DNA of 64,000 nucleotides, from positions 1,553,501 through 1,617,500 of the forward strand of contig NZ_CP146287.1 in NCBI RefSeq assembly GCF_037041345.1, written 5' to 3'. Origin of the DNA: Abiotrophia defectiva ATCC 49176. GTDB taxonomy: Bacteria; Bacillota; Bacilli; Lactobacillales; Aerococcaceae. Shown piece by piece: positions 44,272 to 53,306 of this stretch. Below the pieces are notes generated by a model that was not told the DNA's origin, ran no database searches, and was given only the letters and a program-made list of their open reading frames with translations. The number at the start of each line of letters is the position of its first letter. Within the stretch, counting starts at the first letter, position 1. Position numbers and translations under genes: made by a program.

Positions 44272-44285
44272 TTGAAACGTTTCAA
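44272..44285. promoter_or_regulatory. LacI-type operator, promoter copy
   Basis: Perfect palindrome TTGAAACGTTTCAA starting about five bases downstream of the predicted transcription start. The inner TGAAACGTTTCA is two bases shorter than a cre site, which points to the local LacI regulator rather than CcpA. Confidence 0.9.
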
Positions 44286-44296
44286 TTTATACCTTA

Positions 44297-44325
44297 ATAA
44301 TAATACCGCTTTCACGGCTTGTCAA
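44297..44325 (-). promoter_or_regulatory. Promoter of the sucrose/fructan transport operon
   Basis: Minus-strand TTGACA (44325-44320), 17-base spacer, TATTAT (44302-44297). It begins right after the stop codon of the regulator gene. Confidence 0.85.
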
Positions 44326-44340
44326 GAGATTTTTAGAAAT

Positions 44341-45351
44341 TCAATCCAATTTTTTTCGCGTGGTGCCTCCTTCACGAAAATGTACTGGCAAGATAACGCG
44401 ATGACTACTAGGTTGAACTTGACCTTTAATCAGGGTCATCAAGAGTTCCACCGCAGCAATGGCCATCTGATCAATAGGCTGGGCAATGGTTGAGAGGAGA
44501 TAGTCTTGACCTTCTGCCGTCTTCAGTCCATCAAAACCAATCAGCTGATAATCCTCTGGACAAGACTTACCAAATGCCTGCATGACCTTCATCACATGAA
44601 GGGCCATAAAATCATTAACGGTAAAGAAACCATCTAATTCGGTATTTTCTTCGACAAAAGCCCGGATAAGGCTTTCCACATCTTCAATAGGTTCTGGCAT
44701 ATCTAGCTTAGCAACGCAGTAACCTCGCTTAGCAGCGTAATCATAGAAACCCGCCTTGCGCAATACTGTCTCATTCTCATGGATATTGGTACCGCCAATA
44801 TAAGCAAGCTGCTTAGCGCCTCGTTCTAGAAGCTCCTTGGCCGCCAGTTGCCCACCCTCATAGTTTTCTGCGGTGACATAATAGACATTCTCGGAGAAGT
44901 GCCGGTCGATGCTAACAAAAGGAAGAGAAGACAAAATATACTTATCGATGTCAGAGTAAGTAATGCCAATAATGCCATCCACCTTGTTCTTCTTTAGCAT
45001 TTCAATGTACTCGATCTCATTACTCGCATCACCATCTGCATTACAAATCAGGAGCTTATAGTGATGCTGCTGCAACTCCTTCTCTACATGATAGGCGAAC
45101 TGCGAGAAAAATGGATGCCAAATGGTTGGCACAATCAGTGCCACAATATTGCTGCGATTGGTTTTGAGCCCACGGGCATATTCATCGGGCTGATAGTTTA
45201 ATTCGCGTATTGCCGTCTGGACCTTCTCATAGGTTGAATCCTTAACTCGAAAGCCATTGACCACACGAGAAACCGTCCCTAGACCAACGCCAGCCCGCTC
45301 CGCCACATCTTTCATGGTCGCTTTGGCTGAGAATTGATTAGCATCTTTCAT
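44341..45351 (-). CDS. LacI-family sugar regulator (SusR-like)
   Basis: 336 residues. The helix-turn-helix ATMKDVAERAGVGLGTVSRVVNGF is followed by the hinge helix (YQPDEYARGL) and a periplasmic-binding-like effector domain (VDGIIGITYSDIDKY, IDRHFS). It probably represses the following operon through the paired palindromes at 44201 and 44272 and releases on binding the sugar. It is transcribed in the same direction, directly before the operon. Confidence 0.9.
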   Translation of the reverse strand: MKDANQFSAKATMKDVAERAGVGLGTVSRVVNGFRVKDSTYEKVQTAIRELNYQPDEYARGLKTNRSNIVALIVPTIWHPFFSQFAYHVEKELQQHHYKLLICNADGDASNEIEYIEMLKKNKVDGIIGITYSDIDKYILSSLPFVSIDRHFSENVYYVTAENYEGGQLAAKELLERGAKQLAYIGGTNIHENETVLRKAGFYDYAAKRGYCVAKLDMPEPIEDVESLIRAFVEENTELDGFFTVNDFMALHVMKVMQAFGKSCPEDYQLIGFDGLKTAEGQDYLLSTIAQPIDQMAIAAVELLMTLIKGQVQPSSHRVILPVHFREGGTTRKKLD

Positions 45352-45372
45352 AGTATCACCTCTTACTTCTTA

Positions 45373-45400
45373 ATCTTACCATGAAATGTAGCGTTTTCAA
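45373..45400 (-). promoter_or_regulatory. Promoter of the LacI-family regulator
   Basis: Minus-strand TTGAAA (45400-45395), 16-base spacer, TAAGAT (45378-45373). GAAAACGCTACATTTC across the -35 is a loose palindrome that might bind CcpA or the regulator itself. Confidence 0.5.
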
Positions 45401-45458
45401 GTATCATTCAATTTGTCTTTGAATTTTCGTTAACTTGCCCAAATTCCTATGCAAGACG

Positions 45459-45487
45459 AAAAGACTGGAAACAAGCTCCAGTCTTTT
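45459..45487 (-). terminator. Terminator of the nuclease gene pair
   Basis: AAAAGACTGGA/TCCAGTCTTTT stem with a seven-base loop. Confidence 0.8.
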
Positions 45488-45542
45488 CCTATAAATTAAT
45501 TACCAATTAGTTTTTAACTTAAACTCACACGCACTACGCCCA

Positions 45543-46088
45543 TCACCTTTCAGACCCATACAATGACCATAGACCAACTTTAGCTTCTTTGGCTTCTTTT
45601 TGCGATGCCTCTAAATAATTCAAATAACGCGTATTAGGTGGGTAAACATAAGCAACTTGAGCTAGACCCTCACTCACTAAGATTTCTTGGACAAGTTGCC
45701 CATCAATCCAAACATAAATTAAATCGCGTTGATACTTATCTTTGTGCGTTCCAATATCATATTCAACTTCAATTTTGTGAGCCTGTTGAAGCAAGTGCTG
45801 AAATCTCTGTTTGGCCTCAAGTCCATATGGCTGTTGCCCCAATCGAGGATGATGTAGTTCGGGAGTATCTATCAGTAACAAGCGAGCTTTAATCGACTTA
45901 CCGGAGCCTAGGTCAAAATAGGCAGTATCTCCGTCGACTACCTGGTATGCCTTTACTTCTTCAAGTAATTTGGGATTTATTGGCTTAGCCTGTAGGTTAG
46001 GTGAAGCTTGGGCTATCACTCCTACTGGTCGGCCACCTAAACAGATAGTCACTAATACTAATAGAAGTATAAACAGTGTCCGTCTCAT
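45543..46088 (-). CDS. Secreted thermonuclease (SNase-fold)
   Basis: 181 residues with an N-terminal signal/anchor helix (about 5-27). The staphylococcal-nuclease residues are all present: DGDT (52-55), Arg69 in KARLLLIDTPE, Asp74, Thr75, Glu77 and Arg121 in KYQRDLIYVW. It should cut DNA and RNA outside the cell in a calcium-dependent way, for nutrition, biofilm or extracellular-trap degradation. The start overlaps the stop of the upstream paralogue (ATGA). Confidence 0.9.
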   Translation of the reverse strand: MRRTLFILLLVLVTICLGGRPVGVIAQASPNLQAKPINPKLLEEVKAYQVVDGDTAYFDLGSGKSIKARLLLIDTPELHHPRLGQQPYGLEAKQRFQHLLQQAHKIEVEYDIGTHKDKYQRDLIYVWIDGQLVQEILVSEGLAQVAYVYPPNTRYLNYLEASQKEAKEAKVGLWSLYGSER

Positions 46089-46822
46089 CGTTCACAACCG
46101 ATACCGTCTCCATCACGATCAAACTTTGGATCCCATCCTGGATCACCTGGCCGGATAGGTGCAGCACCAGCAGCCTTGACTTCCTTACAGTTCTTATAGA
46201 AAACTGAAGGCTGAGTAGGAGCAGAAGCCGGCGCTTGAGCCTGACTAGCACTCAAGTCCTTGCGAACTGGATCATCGGAAAATACCCCGCTCTGAGACCA
46301 AATTTTGCTACTGGATTGCTTAGTATAGTCTTCAGATTCCCGCATGACTTTAAGATACGGTTCATCCGCTGACTGAATATAGTCCACCCGCGCTAATCCT
46401 TCCGTAACTAAAGCTTCCTGAAGCAAGATATCATCCGCCCACAGAAAAAGTGTGGATTTACCGTCAATTTTCTGTTCTGCTCCTCCCGAATCTTCTACAT
46501 TTAGTGTGTCAGCCTCCCCAAGCAAACTTTCTAAACGTTCTTTTGCTTCTTTAGCAAAAGGCTTGTTCCCTTTCATTTCGGGCGCATTAACCATTGCTAA
46601 ATGCGCTTCATAACTTGAATCATCAGGGAGAGTAACCCTGATTAAGTCACCTTCTAAGACCTCAATAGACTTTACTTTGGTGACTTTTCTGTCTCCCGTT
46701 TGCTGAGCCAAAACTTTATATCCCAAACTATCTTGACTAACCTTAGCGGATACATCTGCACTTAGAGCGCTACCGGCGCATAACAATAGAAACGATGCGC
46801 TAATATAGACTGACTTTTTCAT
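46085..46822 (-). CDS. Secreted SNase-like pseudo-nuclease with Excalibur domain
   Basis: 245 residues from ATG 46822 (GAGAGGG upstream; a GTG nine bases earlier is too close to that site). A signal peptide comes first, then an SNase-like fold (about 45-150), a Pro/Ala/Ser linker and an Excalibur calcium-binding domain ending DRDGDGIGCER. Compared with the downstream nuclease, the active-site Arg, Asp, Thr and second Arg positions are His, Asn, Ala and Lys. Catalysis is therefore probably lost, although Glu is kept. Confidence 0.85.
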   Translation of the reverse strand: MKKSVYISASFLLLCAGSALSADVSAKVSQDSLGYKVLAQQTGDRKVTKVKSIEVLEGDLIRVTLPDDSSYEAHLAMVNAPEMKGNKPFAKEAKERLESLLGEADTLNVEDSGGAEQKIDGKSTLFLWADDILLQEALVTEGLARVDYIQSADEPYLKVMRESEDYTKQSSSKIWSQSGVFSDDPVRKDLSASQAQAPASAPTQPSVFYKNCKEVKAAGAAPIRPGDPGWDPKFDRDGDGIGCER

Positions 46823-46987
46823 TGCACACACTTCCCTCTCATTTTTTCACGCAACACAGAACAATTCTTACTATTAAATAGTATAATCATCCACAAACAT
46901 CATTCTAGCACTCTCCGCTTCATCTGCAATAGGTATCATTTAAAAAAACAAAACCGATAAGTTTCACCCTAGTTTTTACTCAAAAAA

Positions 46988-47005
46988 AGCAGGCCTAGGC
47001 CTGCT
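46988..47005. terminator. Bidirectional terminator after the SpoU-type methyltransferase gene
   Basis: AGCAGGCCTAGGCCTGCT palindrome flanked by A and T runs on both sides. Confidence 0.8.
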
Positions 47006-47007
47006 TT

Positions 47008-47775
47008 TTACGCTTGAAAATAAAACATTAGAATGCCACCAGCAACTGCCACATTGAGTGACTCAGCCTGTCCTGGCATTGGAATGTAGATGGTCTGGTC
47101 AGCTACTTGAATAACCTCTTCCGAGACCCCTTGACCCTCATTGCCCAGCACTAAGGCTAGTGCCTGATCAGTCGACACATCTGTATAGGCTTTCGCCTCT
47201 TGGTGAAGGGCCGTCACAAACCAAGGAATACCAGCGGCTTCAAAGGCTGGACGGGCCTCCTGTAAGAGATCCAAACTGACGACCTCCAGGTGCCAAAGTG
47301 AACCTTGGCTCGCTCTAAGGACTTTGTCATTGTAGACGTCCACCGTGCCTTTGCCTAGAATGACCCCGTCATAAGCTGCTGCATCTGCTGTGCGAATCAG
47401 GGTTCCCAGGTTACCTGGGTCTTGCACCGCATCCAAAATCAGGTAACGTTGGCCAGAAGGCTGCCAATCAAGGGGCGATGACGGTAAGTCTATAACCGCC
47501 ATAATTCCTTGGGGTGTAGGCGTCTCGCTCAGGTCCTTCAAGAGCTCAGGACTAACCAGAAGAAGTGGCAGACTAAGGGCCTGATCAGGCAACTGACTTA
47601 AATCATAATCCGGTGTAGCCACCAAATGACGGACATTTTGCCCTGACTTAAGGGCCTCTTCTACCAGATGAGTCCCCTCAATCAGGTACTGTCCCGCCTT
47701 CTGGCGCCCTTTGGAGGTGGCTAGTTTCTTCCAGGCCTTAATCTTAGGATTTTGCTTGGACTGAATAACTTCCAT
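47008..47775 (-). CDS. SpoU/TrmH-family RNA methyltransferase
   Basis: 255 residues. An N-terminal RNA-binding part (SKQNPKIKAWKKLATSKGRQ) is followed by the knotted SPOUT domain with LDAVQDPGNLGTLIRTADAA, LVLGNEGQGVSEEV and the closing IPMPGQAESLNVAVAGGI. It 2'-O-methylates ribose in rRNA or tRNA; the exact target is not predictable. It is last in the leuS operon. Confidence 0.9.
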   Translation of the reverse strand: MEVIQSKQNPKIKAWKKLATSKGRQKAGQYLIEGTHLVEEALKSGQNVRHLVATPDYDLSQLPDQALSLPLLLVSPELLKDLSETPTPQGIMAVIDLPSSPLDWQPSGQRYLILDAVQDPGNLGTLIRTADAAAYDGVILGKGTVDVYNDKVLRASQGSLWHLEVVSLDLLQEARPAFEAAGIPWFVTALHQEAKAYTDVSTDQALALVLGNEGQGVSEEVIQVADQTIYIPMPGQAESLNVAVAGGILMFYFQA

Positions 47776-47783
47776 GGCAAGAC

Positions 47784-49193
47784 CTAGCGTGTAATACGGT
47801 AGATAGCTTCAGCATAAATAGCTGTTGCCTTAAGTAAGTCATCAATCGCGATAAATTCGTTGGCTTGGTGCATCGTGTCAATCGAATCTGGGAACAAAGC
47901 ACCGTAGGCTACCCCACGTGGCATCAGGCGGCCATAGGTACCGCCACCGATGGTCATTTCATGCCCTTCAAGGCCCGTTTGTTCTTCATAGACTGCTAGC
48001 AATTCCTTAACCATTGGGTCATCAACTGACACATAGTGTGGCTCCTTGAACTCACCCCACTCAACACTTAAATCATGGCCAGCCAAACGTTGAGCAGTTT
48101 GAGCAGCCATTTTTTCTGGGTCAGTGCCTTTTGGATAACGGAAGTTGGCTACAATGTTACCACCTTTGTCATCTCGGTAGTTAACCAAGCCCACGTTCAT
48201 GGTCAATTCTTGCATGACGGGATCACGGTGAGCCACGCCTAAGTTAACCCCTTCAAAGTCTTGGTGCAGATGGTCCGCTAAAAGATGAAGGAAGCTCTCT
48301 GCACCTGCTTGATCAAATTCAAAACGGTGTAGGTACTTAGCCAAGAAGGTTGCCGCATTGACCCCTTTGCTTGGTGTCGAACCGTGGGCTGCCTTCCCTA
48401 TCAAGGAGAAGGTCGCTTGATTGCCTTGTAATTGCACTTGGCCACCTAATTGATGTTCTAAAAGGAAGGACTCAAAGTCCACCACTAGCTCGGCTAAATT
48501 AGCACTTTCAACTACAGCCGTCGCATCTTGAGGTACCATGTTTTCACGCAAGCCTGCTTCAAAGCTAACTAAGTGGTTAGCTCCAGCCGCCTTAGCCCCA
48601 GCTTGGAAGTTAAAAGTCGCTGACACGTTACCTTTCTCCCCGTTAATGATTGGGAAAATGGCATCTGGTGAGAAGCCATAGTCTGGCATTTCAGCGTGTT
48701 TGAAGTAATAATCCATACATTGCCAGCCACTCTCTTCGTCCGTCCCGACGATTAAGTGAAGGCGTTGGTTAAGTTCTAAACCTAATTCACGTAAGAGTTT
48801 AAGCGCGAAGTAAGCTGCCACTGTTGGCCCCTTGTCATCGCTAGAGCCACGCGCATAGATACGGCCATCTTTTACTACTGGTTCAAAAGGATCGGTATCC
48901 CAGCCAGTTCCTACTGGCACCACATCGACGTGACCCAGAATACCAACTAGCTGATCACCTGATCCAACTTCTACACGTCCAGCCCAAGGGCCAAACTGCT
49001 TAGTCTCAAAGCCATCTTCTTGTGCCATGTTGAGAAATTCTTCTAAGGCCGCCTTAGGTCCAGGCCCTACTGGCGCCTCTGGCGTTGCCTTATCGTCTTC
49101 ACGAACAGATGGCACCTTCAATAAACGGAATAAATCTGCGAAGAGCGCCTCTTTACGCGCTTCGACTTCTTGTAACCAATTAATCTTTGTCAT
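47784..49193 (-). CDS. pepV: Dipeptidase PepV
   Basis: 469 residues of the M20 metallopeptidases. The metal ligands are in GHVDVVP, YARGSSDDKGP and IVGTDEESG. PepV is a cytosolic dizinc enzyme that splits dipeptides taken up by peptide transporters. It follows rsuA by 18 bases. Confidence 0.94.
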   Translation of the reverse strand: MTKINWLQEVEARKEALFADLFRLLKVPSVREDDKATPEAPVGPGPKAALEEFLNMAQEDGFETKQFGPWAGRVEVGSGDQLVGILGHVDVVPVGTGWDTDPFEPVVKDGRIYARGSSDDKGPTVAAYFALKLLRELGLELNQRLHLIVGTDEESGWQCMDYYFKHAEMPDYGFSPDAIFPIINGEKGNVSATFNFQAGAKAAGANHLVSFEAGLRENMVPQDATAVVESANLAELVVDFESFLLEHQLGGQVQLQGNQATFSLIGKAAHGSTPSKGVNAATFLAKYLHRFEFDQAGAESFLHLLADHLHQDFEGVNLGVAHRDPVMQELTMNVGLVNYRDDKGGNIVANFRYPKGTDPEKMAAQTAQRLAGHDLSVEWGEFKEPHYVSVDDPMVKELLAVYEEQTGLEGHEMTIGGGTYGRLMPRGVAYGALFPDSIDTMHQANEFIAIDDLLKATAIYAEAIYRITR

Positions 49194-49211
49194 AGTCTAC
49201 CTCCTAAATAC

Positions 49212-49943
49212 TTATTCTGCCACATAACCATAAGGCTCTAGAGCTTGCGCCTCTTGCTCAGTCAAAGAGCGCCACTGGCCAATGGCTAAATCTGAATCTA
49301 AGCGCAAGGGTCCCATGGCCAAGCGATGGAGGGTCAGAACCTCCTTGCCGACGGCTTGGAACATACGCTTCACTTGATGGAATTTACCTTCCTGGATAAT
49401 GACCTGAATTTGACTGGTGCCTTGATCCACATCTTGACTTAAAACGGTCAAGTCTGCAGGCAAGCTAGTAAAATCACCTAAGTCCAGCCCCGCCTCAAAG
49501 GCCGCGATATCCGCCTGGTCCACCAAACCTCGAATGGTGGCAGTATAGGTTTTATCCACTTTCTTCTTAGGCGACAAAAGCTGGTGGGCAAGCTGCCCAT
49601 TATTGGTGAGTAGCAAAAGCCCCGTTGTATCAATATCCAAACGTCCCACAGGGAAGAGGTCCAAATGCTGGTAGCCCTCCCCTAGCCAGTCAATCACGGT
49701 CTGATGGCGCGCATCTTCCGTGGCAGACAAAATACCCGCCGGTTTGTTAAGTAAATAATAGTGATATCGCTGATAGGGGACCGCTTGGCCCCCTACAGCA
49801 ACGCGGTCGCTGCCGGGCGTCACTTGCGTGCCGCCCTTGCTGCAAACCTGATCATTTATGGTGACGATTTTTTGGGCTAGCAATTGCTTGATGTCTTTCC
49901 GACTGCCCCATCCCGTATCTGCCAAATATTTCTCAATTCTCAT
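49212..49943 (-). CDS. rsuA: Ribosomal small-subunit pseudouridine synthase RsuA-type
   Basis: 243 residues. The N-terminal S4 domain (RIEKYLADTGWGSRKDIKQL) is followed by the catalytic motif VGRLDIDTTGLLLLTNNG with the essential Asp. It makes a pseudouridine in 16S rRNA. It overlaps the flippase gene by four bases. Confidence 0.92.
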   Translation of the reverse strand: MRIEKYLADTGWGSRKDIKQLLAQKIVTINDQVCSKGGTQVTPGSDRVAVGGQAVPYQRYHYYLLNKPAGILSATEDARHQTVIDWLGEGYQHLDLFPVGRLDIDTTGLLLLTNNGQLAHQLLSPKKKVDKTYTATIRGLVDQADIAAFEAGLDLGDFTSLPADLTVLSQDVDQGTSQIQVIIQEGKFHQVKRMFQAVGKEVLTLHRLAMGPLRLDSDLAIGQWRSLTEQEAQALEPYGYVAE

Positions 49944-52900
49944 GAGAAGAACCTCATCTTATCTTGCAGGTCTTTCTTACGCGAACCGAAGAGGATTGGT
50001 AAGAGACCAAATAAGGCCATCACTGTCATGTAGACGAAGACACCTACCAAGACAACCAAGATTACCTTGACGAAAGTCATGCCTCGTCCAACTGGCCCCA
50101 TGAGGCCGTTCAAGACTTGGGCCCAGATGCTGGTGCTAACGCCCATCAGCGCTGTCCCGACTAGCATCTTAACAAGTTTTGGTGTCATCTCGCTATAGCG
50201 TAAAGGTACCGACTTGTGAATGGTCCGCCACATGAGCAAGGAAGACACCAAGAAGGCAAGACCTGTGGAAAGGAAGGTCCCTTGCGCTTGGAAGAGGGCC
50301 ACAAGTGGGAATTGCAGGACAACTTTGACGACTAAACCAATCAAGAGATGCCAGATGGAGAGACGTCGGAAGTTCATGGCTTGGAGAATGGTCGATAGAA
50401 TGGTGTAGAGCCCCAAGATAATCGACATGTAGGAGGCCGTCACTAGAAGGCCAGGCCCCGATTGACTCCCATTAGCATAGAAAAGTTGATAAACTTCGGT
50501 TGGAATACTTGCCATACCAACTGCGGCTGGCAACATCACAAAGCTGAAGAGTAAGATAACGTGCTGAATTAAATCGCCCGTTCCTTCCTTATCCTGTTCA
50601 GCAAAGCGTTTGGTGATTGCTGGCAGAGAAGACAGGGAAATCCCAATAGCCAAGGAAATGATAATCATAATCAGCTTGTTGACGTCTAGACTTAGCACCC
50701 CATAGAGTTCCGCGATTTCGCTACGCAAGAGACTAGAAGTGTAGCCCATAATCTGACCGAAGGTATAGGTATCGATGTTTTGTGCGATAATAATACCTGA
50801 TCCTACCAGGATGAAAGGAACAGAGTCTATAAGCATAATCCGCAGGGTCTTCATTAAATCGAATTCATCACGGGATTGATCAGTCTCAATCAAAGCCTTA
50901 ATCATTGGCAGGCGACGAAGATAGACGAAAATCAAGTAGACCAGAGACACTGCCGCCCCGATAAAGGCCGCAAAGGTCGAATGGATAACTGCCGTTGTCG
51001 CTGCCCCATTGAAGAGCTTCATGACAGCATAAGTTGCTGCCAACATATAAAAGACGCGGGCAATTTGTTCCAGAATTTGGGAGACTGCCGTTGGCACCAT
51101 GTTGTTGTAGCCTTGGAAATAGCCCCGTAAAAGGCTCATCACCGGCAAGATAACTAGTGGTGGTACTAAGGAACGAATAACCAAAGTGGCTGCTGCATGA
51201 TCAATGGTTGGGGTAGCTGCCGCTAAGGCTGGCGCTACGAAGAAGAGCGCCGTAGCCGTAACCAAGCCCATCAAACTCATGACAATCATACTTGCCTTAA
51301 AAAGTTGGTCTGCAAAACGGTATTGCTTTTTGGAGTGATAGTAGGCCATCTGTTTGGCAATGGCACTTGGGAAACCCGCTGTCCCAATAGCTAGGAAAAG
51401 CGCATAAGGCTGGTAACCCGCACTATATAGGGTATTGGCATTGAGATAGTCAGCCCCTAGCCAAGCCGCCCATGGAATGACATAGATAGCGCCTAAAATC
51501 CGGGAGAAGATATTCCCGAAAGTCAGCCAAGTCGCCCCTTTGACGATGGATTGCTTTTCGTTAATTTCAGCTTCAATAGTGATGTCATCTTCATTCAGGT
51601 ATTCCTCTAGGACTTGGTCCGTCAAAATAGGCTCAGTAAAGACCTGAGTAGCCTGGCTAACATGGTCACTATAGGCCTGAATGGCTTCTGGCGTAATCGC
51701 CTGGGTGTCCGTTAAGTCAAAGGCTAGTTGTTGGCCTAAAGATGGGCTTTCAGGACTGGCGGTCTGAGGTCTTTCCGTCGGACGCGCCGCTTGAGGCTCC
51801 GGGTGGCCGGCCACCGCCTCTTCTTCTAGTTCCAAATCAAAATCTGAACTAGGGGAGCTATCAGAGTCGGTTTCAAGTTCTGAGGCGTCATGTTCAGCCT
51901 CTGGCTCTACTTCTTGCTCCGAAGCTGTTTGACTGGCACCACCTTGACTATCATCTTCATCATGGTCAGAGTCTGACTCATCAGAAGGGTGACTTGTTTG
52001 AGAATACTCTTGAGTCGTTGCTTCTGGCTCGGACTCCTCTTCTTCCTTAGGTTCGCCTTCTTGAATCCAACGCACTAGACGTTGCCAAAGGTTAAGTTTT
52101 GGCTCAGCTGCTTCCTCTTCTTGAGGCTCTTGCTCAGTCACTTGATCTGAGTCTAAGCTTTCATCATCTGAGGATTCTGAGTTATCTCCTTGCTTCTCCA
52201 TATCTAAGACAGATACTGGAGCCCATTGGTTGTCATCGTCACTCTTGTCCTCTTGTGAAGCTGACTCGGCTTCTTCTTCCAACTCAACAGGAGCTAGCAG
52301 ATTAAGTTCTACACTTTCTTCTTCTGCCTCTTCTTGGGCTTGACCTTGATTTCCTGGGTCTTCCTGACTTGGCTCAGAACTTTCAGTTCCTTGGGAAGTC
52401 TCAACACTATCCAGGTTTGCTTCAACTTGCTCAGTAGTTTCAACTTCTGCCTCAGCTAATTCCACTTTTACATCAGTTAGTTCAAGTTCTGGTTCTGCTT
52501 GATTTTCAATCGGGGTAAGCTCGTCATTAACTTCCACCTCTACAGGCTCTTCAGCTAATTTGTCTTCTGGCACAGCTGCCTCTTCCTTAGGTTTGAGGCT
52601 ATTGACTCTTTGCGCGATACCTTGCCACCAGTTTTGCATCAGTCGCTCAATCTTGGTTGGGGTCAATTCTGGTGCCCCAAATTGGTCATAAGCATCCAAA
52701 TCGTCTAAGTGATCTAAGCTATAGTGGGCTTCATAGACAGCGTCTAAATCTAAGCGAGGTAGCTTAAGTGATTTTGATGCTTTGGCTTCTGTCGGCTGAG
52801 GTTTTGGATGTTTTGGACGATAGATAAAAGGATTATAGTTTGGATCATCTTGTCCTTCTAAATCAAGATTACTCGTGGAGCTGCTTTCAGCACTCTCTAG

Positions 52901-53293
52901 CTCTAACTCTGGAAGATCAGCATCTAACTGGTCTTGTTCTTCCTCATCTTCATCTTGCTTAGTTGGCTCAGTCTCTTCTTCCCAGGCTGGCAAGTCATTG
53001 ACTAACCAGTCTGCCTTATCCTTTGCTGGCTCACTAGGTGCTGGCTCGGCATCTGCTTGGAAGATGGGGTCTACATCAAATTGATCATCGTCTAATTCTA
53101 GGTCCAAGTCTGCCGGCAGATTGAGGTTAAAGTAATCGCCATCTTCTGGTTGCACATTAGGCCGACGTAGTTTCTTCATGTCTTCTTTGGAAAAGATGAC
53201 GGTCTCATGCAAGTTTTGTTCTTCGGCCAACAAAGCCTGTAAATCAGGGCTTGGTGTGCCGCGCTCTAAATCGCGCTTGTCTCTTTCTGTCAT
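49940..53293 (-). CDS. ytgP: MurJ/YtgP-type lipid flippase with a very long acidic N-terminal extension
   Basis: 1117 residues from ATG 53293, nine bases after AAGGAG. The C-terminal half (from about residue 575) is a MOP-superfamily flippase with 14 membrane helices, beginning SIVKGATWLTFGNIFSRILG, of the YtgP/MurJ group that moves lipid II outward. The first 570 or so residues are extremely rich in Glu, Asp, Ser and Gln, with no membrane helix and little predicted fold, and must lie in the cytoplasm. Usual YtgP proteins are about 540 residues, so the extension doubles the length. No frameshift is seen. Confidence 0.9.
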   Translation of the reverse strand: MTERDKRDLERGTPSPDLQALLAEEQNLHETVIFSKEDMKKLRRPNVQPEDGDYFNLNLPADLDLELDDDQFDVDPIFQADAEPAPSEPAKDKADWLVNDLPAWEEETEPTKQDEDEEEQDQLDADLPELELESAESSSTSNLDLEGQDDPNYNPFIYRPKHPKPQPTEAKASKSLKLPRLDLDAVYEAHYSLDHLDDLDAYDQFGAPELTPTKIERLMQNWWQGIAQRVNSLKPKEEAAVPEDKLAEEPVEVEVNDELTPIENQAEPELELTDVKVELAEAEVETTEQVEANLDSVETSQGTESSEPSQEDPGNQGQAQEEAEEESVELNLLAPVELEEEAESASQEDKSDDDNQWAPVSVLDMEKQGDNSESSDDESLDSDQVTEQEPQEEEAAEPKLNLWQRLVRWIQEGEPKEEEESEPEATTQEYSQTSHPSDESDSDHDEDDSQGGASQTASEQEVEPEAEHDASELETDSDSSPSSDFDLELEEEAVAGHPEPQAARPTERPQTASPESPSLGQQLAFDLTDTQAITPEAIQAYSDHVSQATQVFTEPILTDQVLEEYLNEDDITIEAEINEKQSIVKGATWLTFGNIFSRILGAIYVIPWAAWLGADYLNANTLYSAGYQPYALFLAIGTAGFPSAIAKQMAYYHSKKQYRFADQLFKASMIVMSLMGLVTATALFFVAPALAAATPTIDHAAATLVIRSLVPPLVILPVMSLLRGYFQGYNNMVPTAVSQILEQIARVFYMLAATYAVMKLFNGAATTAVIHSTFAAFIGAAVSLVYLIFVYLRRLPMIKALIETDQSRDEFDLMKTLRIMLIDSVPFILVGSGIIIAQNIDTYTFGQIMGYTSSLLRSEIAELYGVLSLDVNKLIMIIISLAIGISLSSLPAITKRFAEQDKEGTGDLIQHVILLFSFVMLPAAVGMASIPTEVYQLFYANGSQSGPGLLVTASYMSIILGLYTILSTILQAMNFRRLSIWHLLIGLVVKVVLQFPLVALFQAQGTFLSTGLAFLVSSLLMWRTIHKSVPLRYSEMTPKLVKMLVGTALMGVSTSIWAQVLNGLMGPVGRGMTFVKVILVVLVGVFVYMTVMALFGLLPILFGSRKKDLQDKMRFFS

Positions 53294-53306
53294 CTGCATC
53301 GTCTCC

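Noticed and set aside
44272-44285. CcpA cre site
   Set aside because: The palindrome is two bases too short at its centre for cre; it fits the local LacI-family regulator better.
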